In this document: positions 43,192 through 51,064 of the stretch, piece by piece | Layout of the letters: the number at the start of each line of letters is the position of its first letter | How positions within the stretch are numbered: position 1 is the stretch's first letter | Assembly (NCBI RefSeq): GCF_028736115.1 | Contig: NZ_CP117877.1 | Span: 2,666,001 to 2,730,000, forward strand | Reading direction: 5' to 3' | Source of the DNA: Mucilaginibacter sp. KACC 22063 | GTDB taxonomy: Bacteria; Bacteroidota; Bacteroidia; Sphingobacteriales; Sphingobacteriaceae | DNA: 64,000 nt | Notes under the pieces: generated by a model | Told to the model about the DNA's origin: nothing | The model's database searches: none | The model's input: the letters and a program-made list of their open reading frames with translations, nothing else | Program-made: the position numbers and the translations under genes

Positions 43192-44280
43192 TTACATCAG
43201 GAACCCGCCGCCAAGCAGGTCATTACCTTCATAAAATACGGCAGACTGACCAGGCGCAATTCCTGCAACATTGTGCATAAAATCAACTTTCATGTGATCA
43301 TTCAATTGCTGTATGGTACTTAATGTTCCCGAATCTTTATATCTGATTTTAGTAACAGCTTCCATCGGCTCATTAATATTTTCGTATTTAATGAGGTTAA
43401 GGTTGCGAACCCATGCCTGTTTCTTTTCCAATTCATCTTGCGTACCCAGCACTACTGTATTTGTAGCAGGCTCTATACGGGTTACAAACATGGGCTGGCC
43501 TAAAGCTATGCCCAAACCTTTACGCTGGCCTATGGTATAAAACGGGTACCCCTGGTGCTTACCTACAACGTTGCCGTTGCTTAATACGAAGTTTCCCTGA
43601 CCAATTCTGTCATCCAGGTCTTCAACCTTATGGCGGAGAAATGCCCTGTAATCATTATCAGGAACAAAGCAAATCTCATAGCTTTCGCTTTTTTGAGCCA
43701 ATTCCAACTGACCCATATCTAAAGCCATTTGTCTGATCTCAGACTTGGTAAAACTTCCTAAAGGAAATTTGGTGCGCGCAAGATTTTGTTGAGATACACC
43801 CCACAGCACATAAGACTGGTCTTTGTTTTCATCGCGGCCTTTAGAAATTACATACCGACCGTTATCATGCACACGGATGTTAGCATAATGACCGGTTGCA
43901 ATAAATTCGCAGTCGAGTTTGTCGGCACGTTTTAATAAAGCATCCCACTTGATATGTGTATTACATAAAACACATGGATTCGGGGTACGCCCTGCAAGAT
44001 ATTCGTCAACAAAATTATCGATCACATAATCGCCAAATTCATTACGAATATCTAATATATAATGCGGAAACCCGTAGCCTACAGCTAAAGCACGGGCATC
44101 ATTAATACTGTCCAGGCTACAGCAGCCGGTTTCTTTACTGCTACCGCCCGATGATGCATAATCCCAGGTTTTCATGGTAAGCCCGATTACCTCATAGCCC
44201 TGCTCATGTAACATCACTGCTGCTACTGAACTATCAACGCCACCACTCATGGCTACTAAAATTCTTCCGTGCTTACTCAT
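43192..44280 (-). CDS. mnmA: tRNA-specific 2-thiouridylase MnmA
   Basis: Adds sulfur to position 2 of the wobble uridine in tRNA-Lys, -Glu and -Gln. The ATP-pyrophosphatase P-loop motif is MSGGVDSS (11-18). The two reactive cysteines are C106 in NPCVLCNTHIKWD and C204 in SYEICFVPDN. The 362-residue length is standard. An extra Cys pair (TGCCSL) is also present. It is transcribed alone, upstream of the small-peptide region. Confidence 0.97.
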   Translation of the reverse strand: MSKHGRILVAMSGGVDSSVAAVMLHEQGYEVIGLTMKTWDYASSGGSSKETGCCSLDSINDARALAVGYGFPHYILDIRNEFGDYVIDNFVDEYLAGRTPNPCVLCNTHIKWDALLKRADKLDCEFIATGHYANIRVHDNGRYVISKGRDENKDQSYVLWGVSQQNLARTKFPLGSFTKSEIRQMALDMGQLELAQKSESYEICFVPDNDYRAFLRHKVEDLDDRIGQGNFVLSNGNVVGKHQGYPFYTIGQRKGLGIALGQPMFVTRIEPATNTVVLGTQDELEKKQAWVRNLNLIKYENINEPMEAVTKIRYKDSGTLSTIQQLNDHMKVDFMHNVAGIAPGQSAVFYEGNDLLGGGFLM

Positions 44281-44549
44281 AATAATTTACAAAGGTAAGC
44301 CTTTTATCAGCATTGAAGTTAAGCAAAGCGTCAGTAAGGCGTAAAAAGGAGAGGAGGGACTTTGAAGTTTTAGCAGGTTCAGGCAATTATTGAGGCTTTA
44401 TGCTGTATAATTTAAACGTGTAGCAAATAATAAAAATTTAAAGAAAATGCTTTAGCTGTATAATTTATTTATCAAAAATACTTTAACCATTTATTTACAT
44501 TAACACAAATTATTAAATGTTTAATTAATTGTAAAAATGACAGTCGCTA

Positions 44550-44580
44550 TTGAAGATATAATGGCGGCCATTTATATTTG
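44550..44580 (+). promoter_or_regulatory. promoter of the 31-residue membrane-peptide gene
   Basis: TTG (44550-44552) and TATATTTG (44573-44580) are spaced 20 nt apart, as at rplU. The AT-rich stretch between mnmA (44281) and here shows no other gene or structure. Confidence 0.65.
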
Positions 44581-44606
44581 ATCGAGCCTCCAATTCTAAT
44601 AAACTA

Positions 44607-44702
44607 ATGAAAGCTGTCCAAACCCTCACAATCGAACAAAAATTACAATTTGTGATTTTAGTTGCCATTTTTGGTGTTGCCATTGTAAAATATCTTGTAT
44701 AG
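44607..44702 (+). CDS. 31-residue single-helix membrane peptide
   Basis: A very small ORF encoding MKAVQTLTIEQKLQFVILVA followed by IFGVAIVKYLV and a TAG stop. The hydrophilic first 13 residues, then a roughly 16-residue hydrophobic helix and a Lys-Tyr near the end, fit a single-pass inner-membrane peptide. It is flanked by a textbook promoter (44550-44580) and a strong UUCG-loop terminator (44729-44761), which makes it a complete independent transcription unit. It is not an antisense shadow of a longer gene. Candidate roles are membrane-complex micropeptide or type I toxin; no antisense RNA evidence can be read here. Confidence 0.7.
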   Translation: MKAVQTLTIEQKLQFVILVAIFGVAIVKYLV

Positions 44703-44728
44703 TAGCACTAAAATAATTTAAGAAATGC

Positions 44729-44761
44729 CAGGTGTTTACATTCGTGTAAACACCTGTTTTT
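44729..44761 (+). terminator. intrinsic terminator with UUCG tetraloop
   Basis: A 12-bp perfect stem (44729-44740 with 44745-44756) has loop TTCG and is followed by TTTTT; it lies 26 bp after the small membrane-peptide ORF. Confidence 0.95.
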
Positions 44762-44820
44762 ATGATAAAGTTATTATACTTGCTGATATACATAACATTC
44801 AGCATAATTAACTTTATTAA

Positions 44821-45927
44821 ATGGCCTGGTACGAAATTAACGATATCGATAAAATCGACTCACCTGCATTAGTTATATATCCGGATAGGGTAAAGCGTAA
44901 CATTACCTTATTAAAAGGAATGATAGACAATATCGCCAGGATACGTACACATGTAAAATCGCATAAAACCAAAGAAGCTGCCTATTTACAAATAGCGGCA
45001 GGCATTAATAAATTTAAGTGTGCTACCATAGCCGAAGCCGAAATGCTTGGTATGTGCAAAGCTGCTGATGTGTTATTAGCGTATCAGCCGGTTGGGCCAA
45101 AAATTGAACGGTTCATTTCACTGATAGTAAAATATCCGGAAACTGAATTTTCTTGCCTGGTAGATAGTAAACATACAGCCGAAGCAATTTCTGTTGCAGC
45201 CTTATCTCATAATTTACAGATACCTGTTTATATCGATTTAAATGTCGGGATGAACCGTACCGGTATTGCGCCAAATCAAGATGCCATTGAACTATATATA
45301 TACTGTGCACAACTGAAAGGTATAAAAACTATTGGATTGCATGCCTATGACGGCCATATACATGATGCTGATTATGATGTACGCCAAATTAAAGCCGAAG
45401 CGATATACGAGCTGGTTATTAATTTACAGGAAAAGATTTTTGAGCTAAGCTCTGTGAAACCGAAGGTAATTATAGGCGGTAGCCCGACATTTCCGATATA
45501 TGCCTTAAAGCCGGATGTAGAATGCAGCCCTGGTACATTTATATATTGGGACATCAATTATCAGCAATTATTTAAAGAGCAGGAATTTGATATCGCCGCA
45601 CTATTGGTTGTGCGTGTGGTTTCGCTACCAGATGATACAAAGATCTGCGTTGACCTTGGACATAAAGCAGTTGCTGCCGAAAGTGATTTGAACAAACGTG
45701 TAGCTTTCTTAAATGCGCCGCAATTGCAACCGGTTAGCCAAAGCGAAGAACATTTGGTTTTAGAAGCAGGAAAAAATCATCCGTTTAAACCAGGCGATGT
45801 TTTATACGGCACGCCGTTTCATGTTTGCCCAACTGTAGCACTGCACAATAGCGGAATTACTATTGAAAATGCAAAGACAACAGGTGAGTGGGTTACAATT
45901 GCAAGAAACAGGAAGATTAATATTTGA
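44821..45927 (+). CDS. D-threonine aldolase-like PLP enzyme (alanine-racemase fold)
   Basis: A 368-residue fold-type III PLP enzyme. The N-terminal TIM barrel has the PLP lysine in RTHVKSHKT (probably K46), and the substrate region INKFKCATIAEAEML. The C-terminal beta domain ends with HVCPTVALHNSG, where a histidine and cysteine bind a divalent metal in D-threonine/D-serine aldolases and dehydratases. It probably acts on a D-beta-hydroxy amino acid in the cytoplasm. The substrate is not resolvable by sequence. It starts 60 bp after the terminator of the membrane-peptide gene. Confidence 0.88.
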   Translation: MAWYEINDIDKIDSPALVIYPDRVKRNITLLKGMIDNIARIRTHVKSHKTKEAAYLQIAAGINKFKCATIAEAEMLGMCKAADVLLAYQPVGPKIERFISLIVKYPETEFSCLVDSKHTAEAISVAALSHNLQIPVYIDLNVGMNRTGIAPNQDAIELYIYCAQLKGIKTIGLHAYDGHIHDADYDVRQIKAEAIYELVINLQEKIFELSSVKPKVIIGGSPTFPIYALKPDVECSPGTFIYWDINYQQLFKEQEFDIAALLVVRVVSLPDDTKICVDLGHKAVAAESDLNKRVAFLNAPQLQPVSQSEEHLVLEAGKNHPFKPGDVLYGTPFHVCPTVALHNSGITIENAKTTGEWVTIARNRKINI

Positions 45928-45986
45928 GTATATAATTGACTATTGATTTATATTTAATTACTTATTTTTAATATAAATCAAAATTT

Positions 45987-46277
45987 ATGGATTCAACAAC
46001 TTTACTTATATACATCGTTTGTTCGATTGTTACCATATTAGTGGTGAGATTTGTCTTTAGTATTCCAGCTATTATTAAAAACTTAAAAATTCAAACAGCA
46101 CTGTTAACGCAAATAGCAATAAAAAATGGAGTAAAAGAAGATGTAATTCGGGATATTTATTATAATTCTGACAAGAGCATTGACAGTATAAATAAAAAAA
46201 TTAAAATTAAAAGAAAATCCGTTACCAACGACAACGATAAGTTAACTAAAGAAGCATTATCTTATCCGAAGGAGTGA
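45987..46277 (+). CDS. small membrane protein, unknown
   Basis: A 96-residue protein with an N-terminal transmembrane helix (about 5-30, LIYIVCSIVTILVVRFVFSI) and a Lys-rich hydrophilic tail (KKIKIKRKSVTNDNDKL). No family is recognised. AT-rich codon use differs from most neighbours. It is separated from the aldolase gene by 59 bp and followed by a terminator. Confidence 0.6.
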   Translation: MDSTTLLIYIVCSIVTILVVRFVFSIPAIIKNLKIQTALLTQIAIKNGVKEDVIRDIYYNSDKSIDSINKKIKIKRKSVTNDNDKLTKEALSYPKE

Positions 46278-46356
46278 GTAAACGTTATAATTAAATTCAT
46301 TTACTTAACATAATGTTAATTATAAGAATTTAAACTATTTTAAACAACATCATAAA

Positions 46357-46381
46357 AAAGCGCCCATTTGATGAGCGCTTT
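46357..46381. terminator. intrinsic terminator between convergent genes
   Basis: AAAGCGC (46357-46363) pairs with GCGCTTT (46375-46381), with an additional CAT/ATG pair inside; flanking A and T runs allow use from both sides. Confidence 0.8.
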
Positions 46382-46388
46382 ATGAAAT

Positions 46389-47141
46389 TTATAAAGTCTT
46401 GATTTTAATATTTCTATAACTTACTTCACAACCATGATCCTGCAGTAAGATGTGGCCTTTATCAGCTTCACCAAAATCTTTCCAGACTTTGTATTTACTG
46501 ATTTTTACCAGATTACGGTATTGCTGAGATTTACGCACATATTCCAAAACCTTAACGCCGTTTAAATAATGCTCAACACGATTATCCGGATAAACGATGA
46601 TCTTACCGGTGTTCCATTCACCAATTGGCCTGATAGTACTAGCTGGCTTGTTTGCCGGAATTAAATCGTATAACGAAGCCAATTTACGGTCGCCATCGCG
46701 GCCAAGCTTTGCATCCGGGTGTACATCATCATCTAATATCTGGTATTCAAGTCCAATGGCCGAGCCATTTGTATTTTCGGCAAGCGTTACAAAATATTTT
46801 ACGCCGCTGTTAGCACCACGGGTCATTTTGAAATCAAAGGCTAATTCAAACGCGCTAAACTGTTCTTTAGTAATAATATCACCAGCATTCTGCGCTTCAG
46901 AACCACCGGAACTTAGAATAGTCAGTGTGCCGTCTTTTACAACCCATCCGTTAGGTTTAGTCGGAAATGTGCTCATGTTTGCGCCAACCCATTGATCGGT
47001 ATGTTTTCCATCAAACAGTAGATGCCAACCTTCCTTTTTCTCTTTTGCGCTTAACGTGTTTGGGGCTTGTTGGGCAACTGAAACTTTGAATATAAACAGC
47101 AATATAATAAATGTAAATAACTGTAAATTAAGTTTTTTCAT
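46389..47141 (-). CDS. secreted DUF1080 protein (3-keto-disaccharide hydrolase family)
   Basis: A 250-residue periplasmic protein. A signal peptide (MKKLNLQLFTFIILLFIFKV, ending SVAQQ) precedes a jelly-roll lectin-like fold: WHLLFDGKHTDQWVG, then GWVVKDGTLTILSSGG, and the conserved FELAFDFKMTRGANSGVKYF. DUF1080 members of Bacteroidota are now described as 3-keto-glycoside hydrolases. It is the last gene of an operon with a TIM-barrel isomerase (3 bp gap) and a Gfo/Idh/MocA oxidoreductase, supporting a role in oxidative glycoside breakdown. Confidence 0.88.
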   Translation of the reverse strand: MKKLNLQLFTFIILLFIFKVSVAQQAPNTLSAKEKKEGWHLLFDGKHTDQWVGANMSTFPTKPNGWVVKDGTLTILSSGGSEAQNAGDIITKEQFSAFELAFDFKMTRGANSGVKYFVTLAENTNGSAIGLEYQILDDDVHPDAKLGRDGDRKLASLYDLIPANKPASTIRPIGEWNTGKIIVYPDNRVEHYLNGVKVLEYVRKSQQYRNLVKISKYKVWKDFGEADKGHILLQDHGCEVSYRNIKIKTL

Positions 47142-47144
47142 AGG

Positions 47145-47996
47145 TTATTTAGTTAATGAGTTTAGATATTTAATACTTAATGGCACCTGCGCTACAGATG
47201 CGCTGCTTTCGTCTTCAATGTAGTAGTGCTTCACTCCTGCTTTTAAAGCTGCTTTAATTACAGCAGGAATATTGATTTGCCCCTGCCCTAATACCACATC
47301 ATTTTCTTGTGACGTACCACCAGACATGTTACCTGTAACGCCTTTTTTTAAGTCTTTTAGATGCAATGCCTTATAGCGCTTGCTATACTTATTTAACAAA
47401 GCAGCAGGATCTTGACCTGGGAAATAAGCCCATAAAATATCAAGCTCCAGGCTTACATATTTGGGATCGGTGTTTTTTACGATGTAATCATATAAAGTAC
47501 CGTTCTCATAAGGTTCAAATTCAAAACCATGATTATGGTAAATAAAGGTAAGGCCATACTGTTCCTTTAAAATCTTACCGTATTTATTAAAATCAATGAT
47601 TGCCTTCCCGGCATTTTGTAAGGTAAATGTTCCCTTATGTGGTATACCGGCTACTCTAACATATTGCGCACCAAGTATTTTAGCAACCTTAGCTACATCT
47701 TCAGTTTTATTCACCAGGTCATCATAGCTAACCCCGTAGGACGAGCACTTTATGCCCCTTTCGTCTATCAGTCGCCTTAACTCTTCGGGCGGTGTTTTAA
47801 ATAGGTTTGAGAATTCGATATCGGTAATACCGTTACGTTTTACAATGTCCAGCGTAGCAGGAACATTTCGCGCAAAACTGTCTCTGTAAGTGAATGAAAC
47901 AATTCCCGGCGATTCCGGAAATAACAGCTTTTGTGCGTGGGCTGTATCTATAGTAAAAAGTGTTGTGACGAACAAAAATGATAGTATTCTCTTCAT
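47145..47996 (-). CDS. secreted sugar-phosphate isomerase/epimerase-like TIM-barrel protein
   Basis: A 283-residue xylose-isomerase-like TIM-barrel protein. The start at 47996 gives a good signal peptide (MKRILSFLFVTTLFTIDTAH, then AQK), whereas the open frame reaches back to 48071 and overlaps the upstream gene. Metal/substrate residues appear in FIYHNHGFEFEP and LELDILWAYFPGQ, with KALHLKDLKKG near the end. It lies between the Gfo/Idh/MocA and DUF1080 genes, fitting a sugar-processing set in the periplasm. The exact substrate is unknown. Confidence 0.86.
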   Translation of the reverse strand: MKRILSFLFVTTLFTIDTAHAQKLLFPESPGIVSFTYRDSFARNVPATLDIVKRNGITDIEFSNLFKTPPEELRRLIDERGIKCSSYGVSYDDLVNKTEDVAKVAKILGAQYVRVAGIPHKGTFTLQNAGKAIIDFNKYGKILKEQYGLTFIYHNHGFEFEPYENGTLYDYIVKNTDPKYVSLELDILWAYFPGQDPAALLNKYSKRYKALHLKDLKKGVTGNMSGGTSQENDVVLGQGQINIPAVIKAALKAGVKHYYIEDESSASVAQVPLSIKYLNSLTK

Positions 47997-48006
47997 GCTG
48001 TGGCAA

Positions 48007-49353
48007 TTAAACTTTAGGTTCCCATCCTGGTTCATAAGTACGGCTCCAAAGCTTTTGTGCCTCTGCATCATTTAAAATATGTCCTGTATTAGGATCAACC
48101 TTTATATCGCGGCCCAAACGCCAGGCAATGTTACTGATCTGCATACCGACGATACTTTTATGGCCAATTTCTACATCGCAGTTAGGCCTGCGGTTGTTAC
48201 GTATGGCATCTAAAAAGTCGGCAACATGCAGGCTATCCATACCCAGGCTAACACTTGCCGTGTTTCTGCCTTGCACAGTATCTTCTTTGCCGCTTGATTT
48301 TACCTCTTTTATCAGCTTTCCATCAATATCATAAACCTTATAGCTGTCGCCGCCGGTATCTAAGCTCCCGTTCTCACCATAAAAGATAATGCCGCGATCG
48401 CTGCCTTCAATTTTCCTTCCGTTTGAGCTGCGGCTCTCCCACATAATCGACTTACGATCTGGAAAATCCATAGTTACAACTTGTGTATCAGGCGTTTGCC
48501 AGTCGTCTTTAAATTCATACCTGCCGCCGATGGAGGTTACTCTTGTCGGATACTCAACACCTAAACCCCAACGTGCAACGTCCACCTCATGTGTACCGTT
48601 GTTCAAGGCTTCGCCGGTTCCCCAATGCCAAAACCAGTGCCAGTTATAATGTATCAAACCATCCTGATAAGCCATCCGTGGTGCAGGGCCTTGCCATAAG
48701 TCATAATTCAACTCCGCCGGAACAGTACCTGGCTTCAAGTAAGTTGCTTTGCGGTTATTAGTATACCATGTTTTGGCAAAGTACACGCGGCCTATAATGC
48801 CGTTATGTAACTCATTGATGCCTTGTGTAAGTACTGGTGCCGACCGGCGCTGCGCACCCATTTGTACTACCCTATTATACTTACGCGCTGCTGCAATGGC
48901 AAGCTCACCCTCATGCGGATTATGGCTCAAAGGCTTTTCTACATAAACATGCTTGCCCGCCTGGCAACCCATAATGGTTAAAGGGGCATGCCAGTGGTCG
49001 GGTGTTGCGATGTAAATGGCGTCAATATGTTTGTTAGCCAACACTTTACGGCAATCACCTTCAGTAGTTGGTGCGTAAGCCTGACCAGCATCGGTAACCG
49101 CCTTAACAGCTTTTGAAAATACACGGGTATCTACATCGCAAACGCAAGATACTTCATGATTTTTTTGCTTTGTAAAAGTGCCGGCCATACTGGTACCCCT
49201 TCCGTTTAACCCAATAATAGCGGTATGGATACGATCATTAGCACCAATAATATTTCTGTAGTTTTTTGCACTTACTGAAAACAATTTGCTATCGCCAGCT
49301 AAACTTGCGGTGGTTAAAGCCATTTTCTTTATGAAATGCCTTCTTTTTTCCAT
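48007..49353 (-). CDS. Gfo/Idh/MocA family oxidoreductase with Tat-like signal
   Basis: A 448-residue NAD(P)-dependent oxidoreductase. The N-terminus KRRHFIKKMALTTASL resembles a twin-arginine signal (RR-x-F-x-K), consistent with export of a folded cofactor-loaded enzyme. The Rossmann region includes AIIGLNGRGTSMAGTF, and EKPLSHNPHEGE is the family's catalytic EKP motif. HWFWHWGTGEALNNGTHEVD marks the C-terminal alpha/beta domain of secreted members. It is the first gene of a three-gene unit with the TIM-barrel and DUF1080 genes, and could oxidise a glycoside before lyase-type cleavage. Confidence 0.92.
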   Translation of the reverse strand: MEKRRHFIKKMALTTASLAGDSKLFSVSAKNYRNIIGANDRIHTAIIGLNGRGTSMAGTFTKQKNHEVSCVCDVDTRVFSKAVKAVTDAGQAYAPTTEGDCRKVLANKHIDAIYIATPDHWHAPLTIMGCQAGKHVYVEKPLSHNPHEGELAIAAARKYNRVVQMGAQRRSAPVLTQGINELHNGIIGRVYFAKTWYTNNRKATYLKPGTVPAELNYDLWQGPAPRMAYQDGLIHYNWHWFWHWGTGEALNNGTHEVDVARWGLGVEYPTRVTSIGGRYEFKDDWQTPDTQVVTMDFPDRKSIMWESRSSNGRKIEGSDRGIIFYGENGSLDTGGDSYKVYDIDGKLIKEVKSSGKEDTVQGRNTASVSLGMDSLHVADFLDAIRNNRRPNCDVEIGHKSIVGMQISNIAWRLGRDIKVDPNTGHILNDAEAQKLWSRTYEPGWEPKV

Positions 49354-49644
49354 TAATAGATATTTAGGATTTAGATAATTGGTTATAAGTAACGGATACT
49401 TATAAATTAAAGTTAAACATCTCTTTTAATTATACATTAAATAAATTAAAAATTTATTTTGAATAGCTACTGTAGCTTGTAATAATTATAAGATTGATAA
49501 TCAATATATTATATACAAATTATAAAAATAATATCAAAATTTAACTCAAACGCAAAACTTGTTAACAAAATATTGGTTTATCATACAGTCACGCAATTAA
49601 TTACGTGCTGAAATTAAAGTAACAAACAATAATATATTAAAGAA
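49354..49644. other. AT-rich intergenic region, nothing recognised
   Basis: This 291-bp gap between two divergent genes is very AT-rich with many TTAAA/TATAAT-like stretches. It must hold promoters for both directions, but I see no convincing consensus pair, repeat or RNA structure. Confidence 0.6.
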
Positions 49645-50037
49645 ATGTTGGTGAATGCATATACAAAACCCGATGCTGTTGCACTTGAAGTAGTGGATGG
49701 GAAAAAAGATTTAGAAACAGCATTAGAAGAAACTGCCCGTGGTAATAACTTATCGGTGGTAAATCCCAATGAGCCAACTAACAATAGCCAAGTAGCTCTT
49801 CAAAAAATGTTTAATATCACCTTTAGCTATTTGCAAAAGGCCTATAAAACAAAAGTTTTAAAAGCTATTTATCGCGGTAATCCCATTTACAAGGTTGTTT
49901 TAAACAGCGATGTTTCTAAAACATCTTTAGTATGCTGGTTTAAACGTCAAAAGCAAGAATGGATACTGCTTTTAGGTGATAATATTAACCCTGCTTTAAT
50001 GGGTAGCATTACTTATGCTATTGACAGGCAAGAATAA
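49645..50037 (+). CDS. hypothetical protein
   Basis: A 130-residue soluble protein. There is no signal peptide or motif I recognise; the C-terminal half reads as a small beta-rich domain (KVVLNSDVSKTSLVCWFKRQKQEWILLLGDNI). It stands alone between an AT-rich region and a perfect palindromic terminator. Confidence 0.6.
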   Translation: MLVNAYTKPDAVALEVVDGKKDLETALEETARGNNLSVVNPNEPTNNSQVALQKMFNITFSYLQKAYKTKVLKAIYRGNPIYKVVLNSDVSKTSLVCWFKRQKQEWILLLGDNINPALMGSITYAIDRQE

Positions 50038-50057
50038 TCACTAACAAACTAACTATA

Positions 50058-50099
50058 ACCAAAAGCAAAGGCGTTCAATTGAACGCCTTTGCTTTTGGT
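50058..50099. terminator. 42-bp perfect palindrome between convergent genes
   Basis: ACCAAAAGCAAAGGCGTTCA continues into its exact reverse complement around CAATTG with no spacer. It lies 20 bp after one stop codon and 3 bp before the other, and has T- and A-rich arms, so it probably terminates both transcripts. Confidence 0.85.
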
Positions 50100-50101
50100 A
50101 T

Positions 50102-50947
50102 TTAATAAGCCAGTTCGGCTAACACCGGAAAATGATCTGAAGGATATTTACCCTGATTGCTGTCAGACAATATGCCCCAACGCTTAACTTTAAATTGACT
50201 GGTCGCAAAAATGTGATCTATGATCTCATTTCCTTTTAACTGCTTGCCAAAATCATGGTAAGTGGGATTATATCCATAGGGATATTTAGCTTGTTTGTAA
50301 GTATCAATTAGCACGCCTGAATTAGCGATTCGCAAATACCATGAGCTATCGTTTCCGCCATTAAAATCTCCGGTAAGCAACACCATACCATTACCTGCAA
50401 TTTCTTTTATCTTTTTTAAGATAAGCTTGCTGCTTTCTTCTCTGGCTACAACACCCTGGTGATCGAAATGTCCGTTAAAGTACCAAAACTTTTTACCCGA
50501 CTGCTTGTCCTGCAAATAAACCCATGAACAAATGCGGTTACAGCAGGTAGCATCCCATCCTAATGATGGCTTATCTGGCGTTTGAGACAGCCAGAAATCA
50601 CCTTTGCCAAGTAATGTGAACCTGTCCTTCTTATAAAATATGGCTGAATGCTCCCCTCCTTCCTTGCCGTCATCGCGGCCAACCCCATATCGTGCATATT
50701 CTGGTAAAGCTTTAACAAGGTCTTGCAGCTGATTAATCTTGCCCTCTTGAGTACCCAGCACATCAAAATCATGAAACCTGATCAGTGAAGTGACAGCAGG
50801 TGCGCGTTCGCGCCATAAATTACCGGTATCAGCCGGATTATCATACCTGAGGTTAAAGCTGCCTACAATTAATTTTTGAGCATGCGTAGCCGACTGCATA
50901 AACAGCAACATTATTAAAGCTACTAACGCGATTCTTATCAACTTCAT
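50102..50947 (-). CDS. secreted endonuclease/exonuclease/phosphatase (EEP) family protein
   Basis: A 281-residue EEP-fold hydrolase. The start at 50947 gives a signal peptide (MKLIRIALVALIMLLFMQSA, ending THAQK). Catalytic landmarks are GSFNLRYDN (first Asn), LGTQEGK (metal-binding Glu), FNGHFDHQG, LTGDFNGGNDS (Asp and Asn), and SDHFPVLA (final Asp-His). The family includes nucleases, phosphodiesterases and sphingomyelinases. The secreted form suggests scavenging of nucleic acids or phosphoesters. Monocistronic. Confidence 0.88.
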   Translation of the reverse strand: MKLIRIALVALIMLLFMQSATHAQKLIVGSFNLRYDNPADTGNLWRERAPAVTSLIRFHDFDVLGTQEGKINQLQDLVKALPEYARYGVGRDDGKEGGEHSAIFYKKDRFTLLGKGDFWLSQTPDKPSLGWDATCCNRICSWVYLQDKQSGKKFWYFNGHFDHQGVVAREESSKLILKKIKEIAGNGMVLLTGDFNGGNDSSWYLRIANSGVLIDTYKQAKYPYGYNPTYHDFGKQLKGNEIIDHIFATSQFKVKRWGILSDSNQGKYPSDHFPVLAELAY

Positions 50948-51014
50948 AAAGGTAAATTTGGTGGCAAGATAAAAACCCTGGTTCAATATCTTGCAAACGA
51001 AATGTTATCAAAAA

Positions 51015-51047
51015 AAGAAAGCCTGTAGGTAACTTACAGGCTTTCTT
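51015..51047 (-). terminator. intrinsic terminator of the gyrA-TPR operon
   Basis: A 13-bp perfect stem (51015-51027 with 51035-51047) is followed on the minus strand by a T-run, 17 bp after the last TPR gene. Confidence 0.9.
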
Positions 51048-51064
51048 AATATTTAATGATGAGA

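Noticed and set aside
44281..44549. Further small genes in the AT-rich gap after mnmA
   Set aside because: No frame with a promoter, terminator or protein-like composition was found apart from the 31-residue ORF further on.
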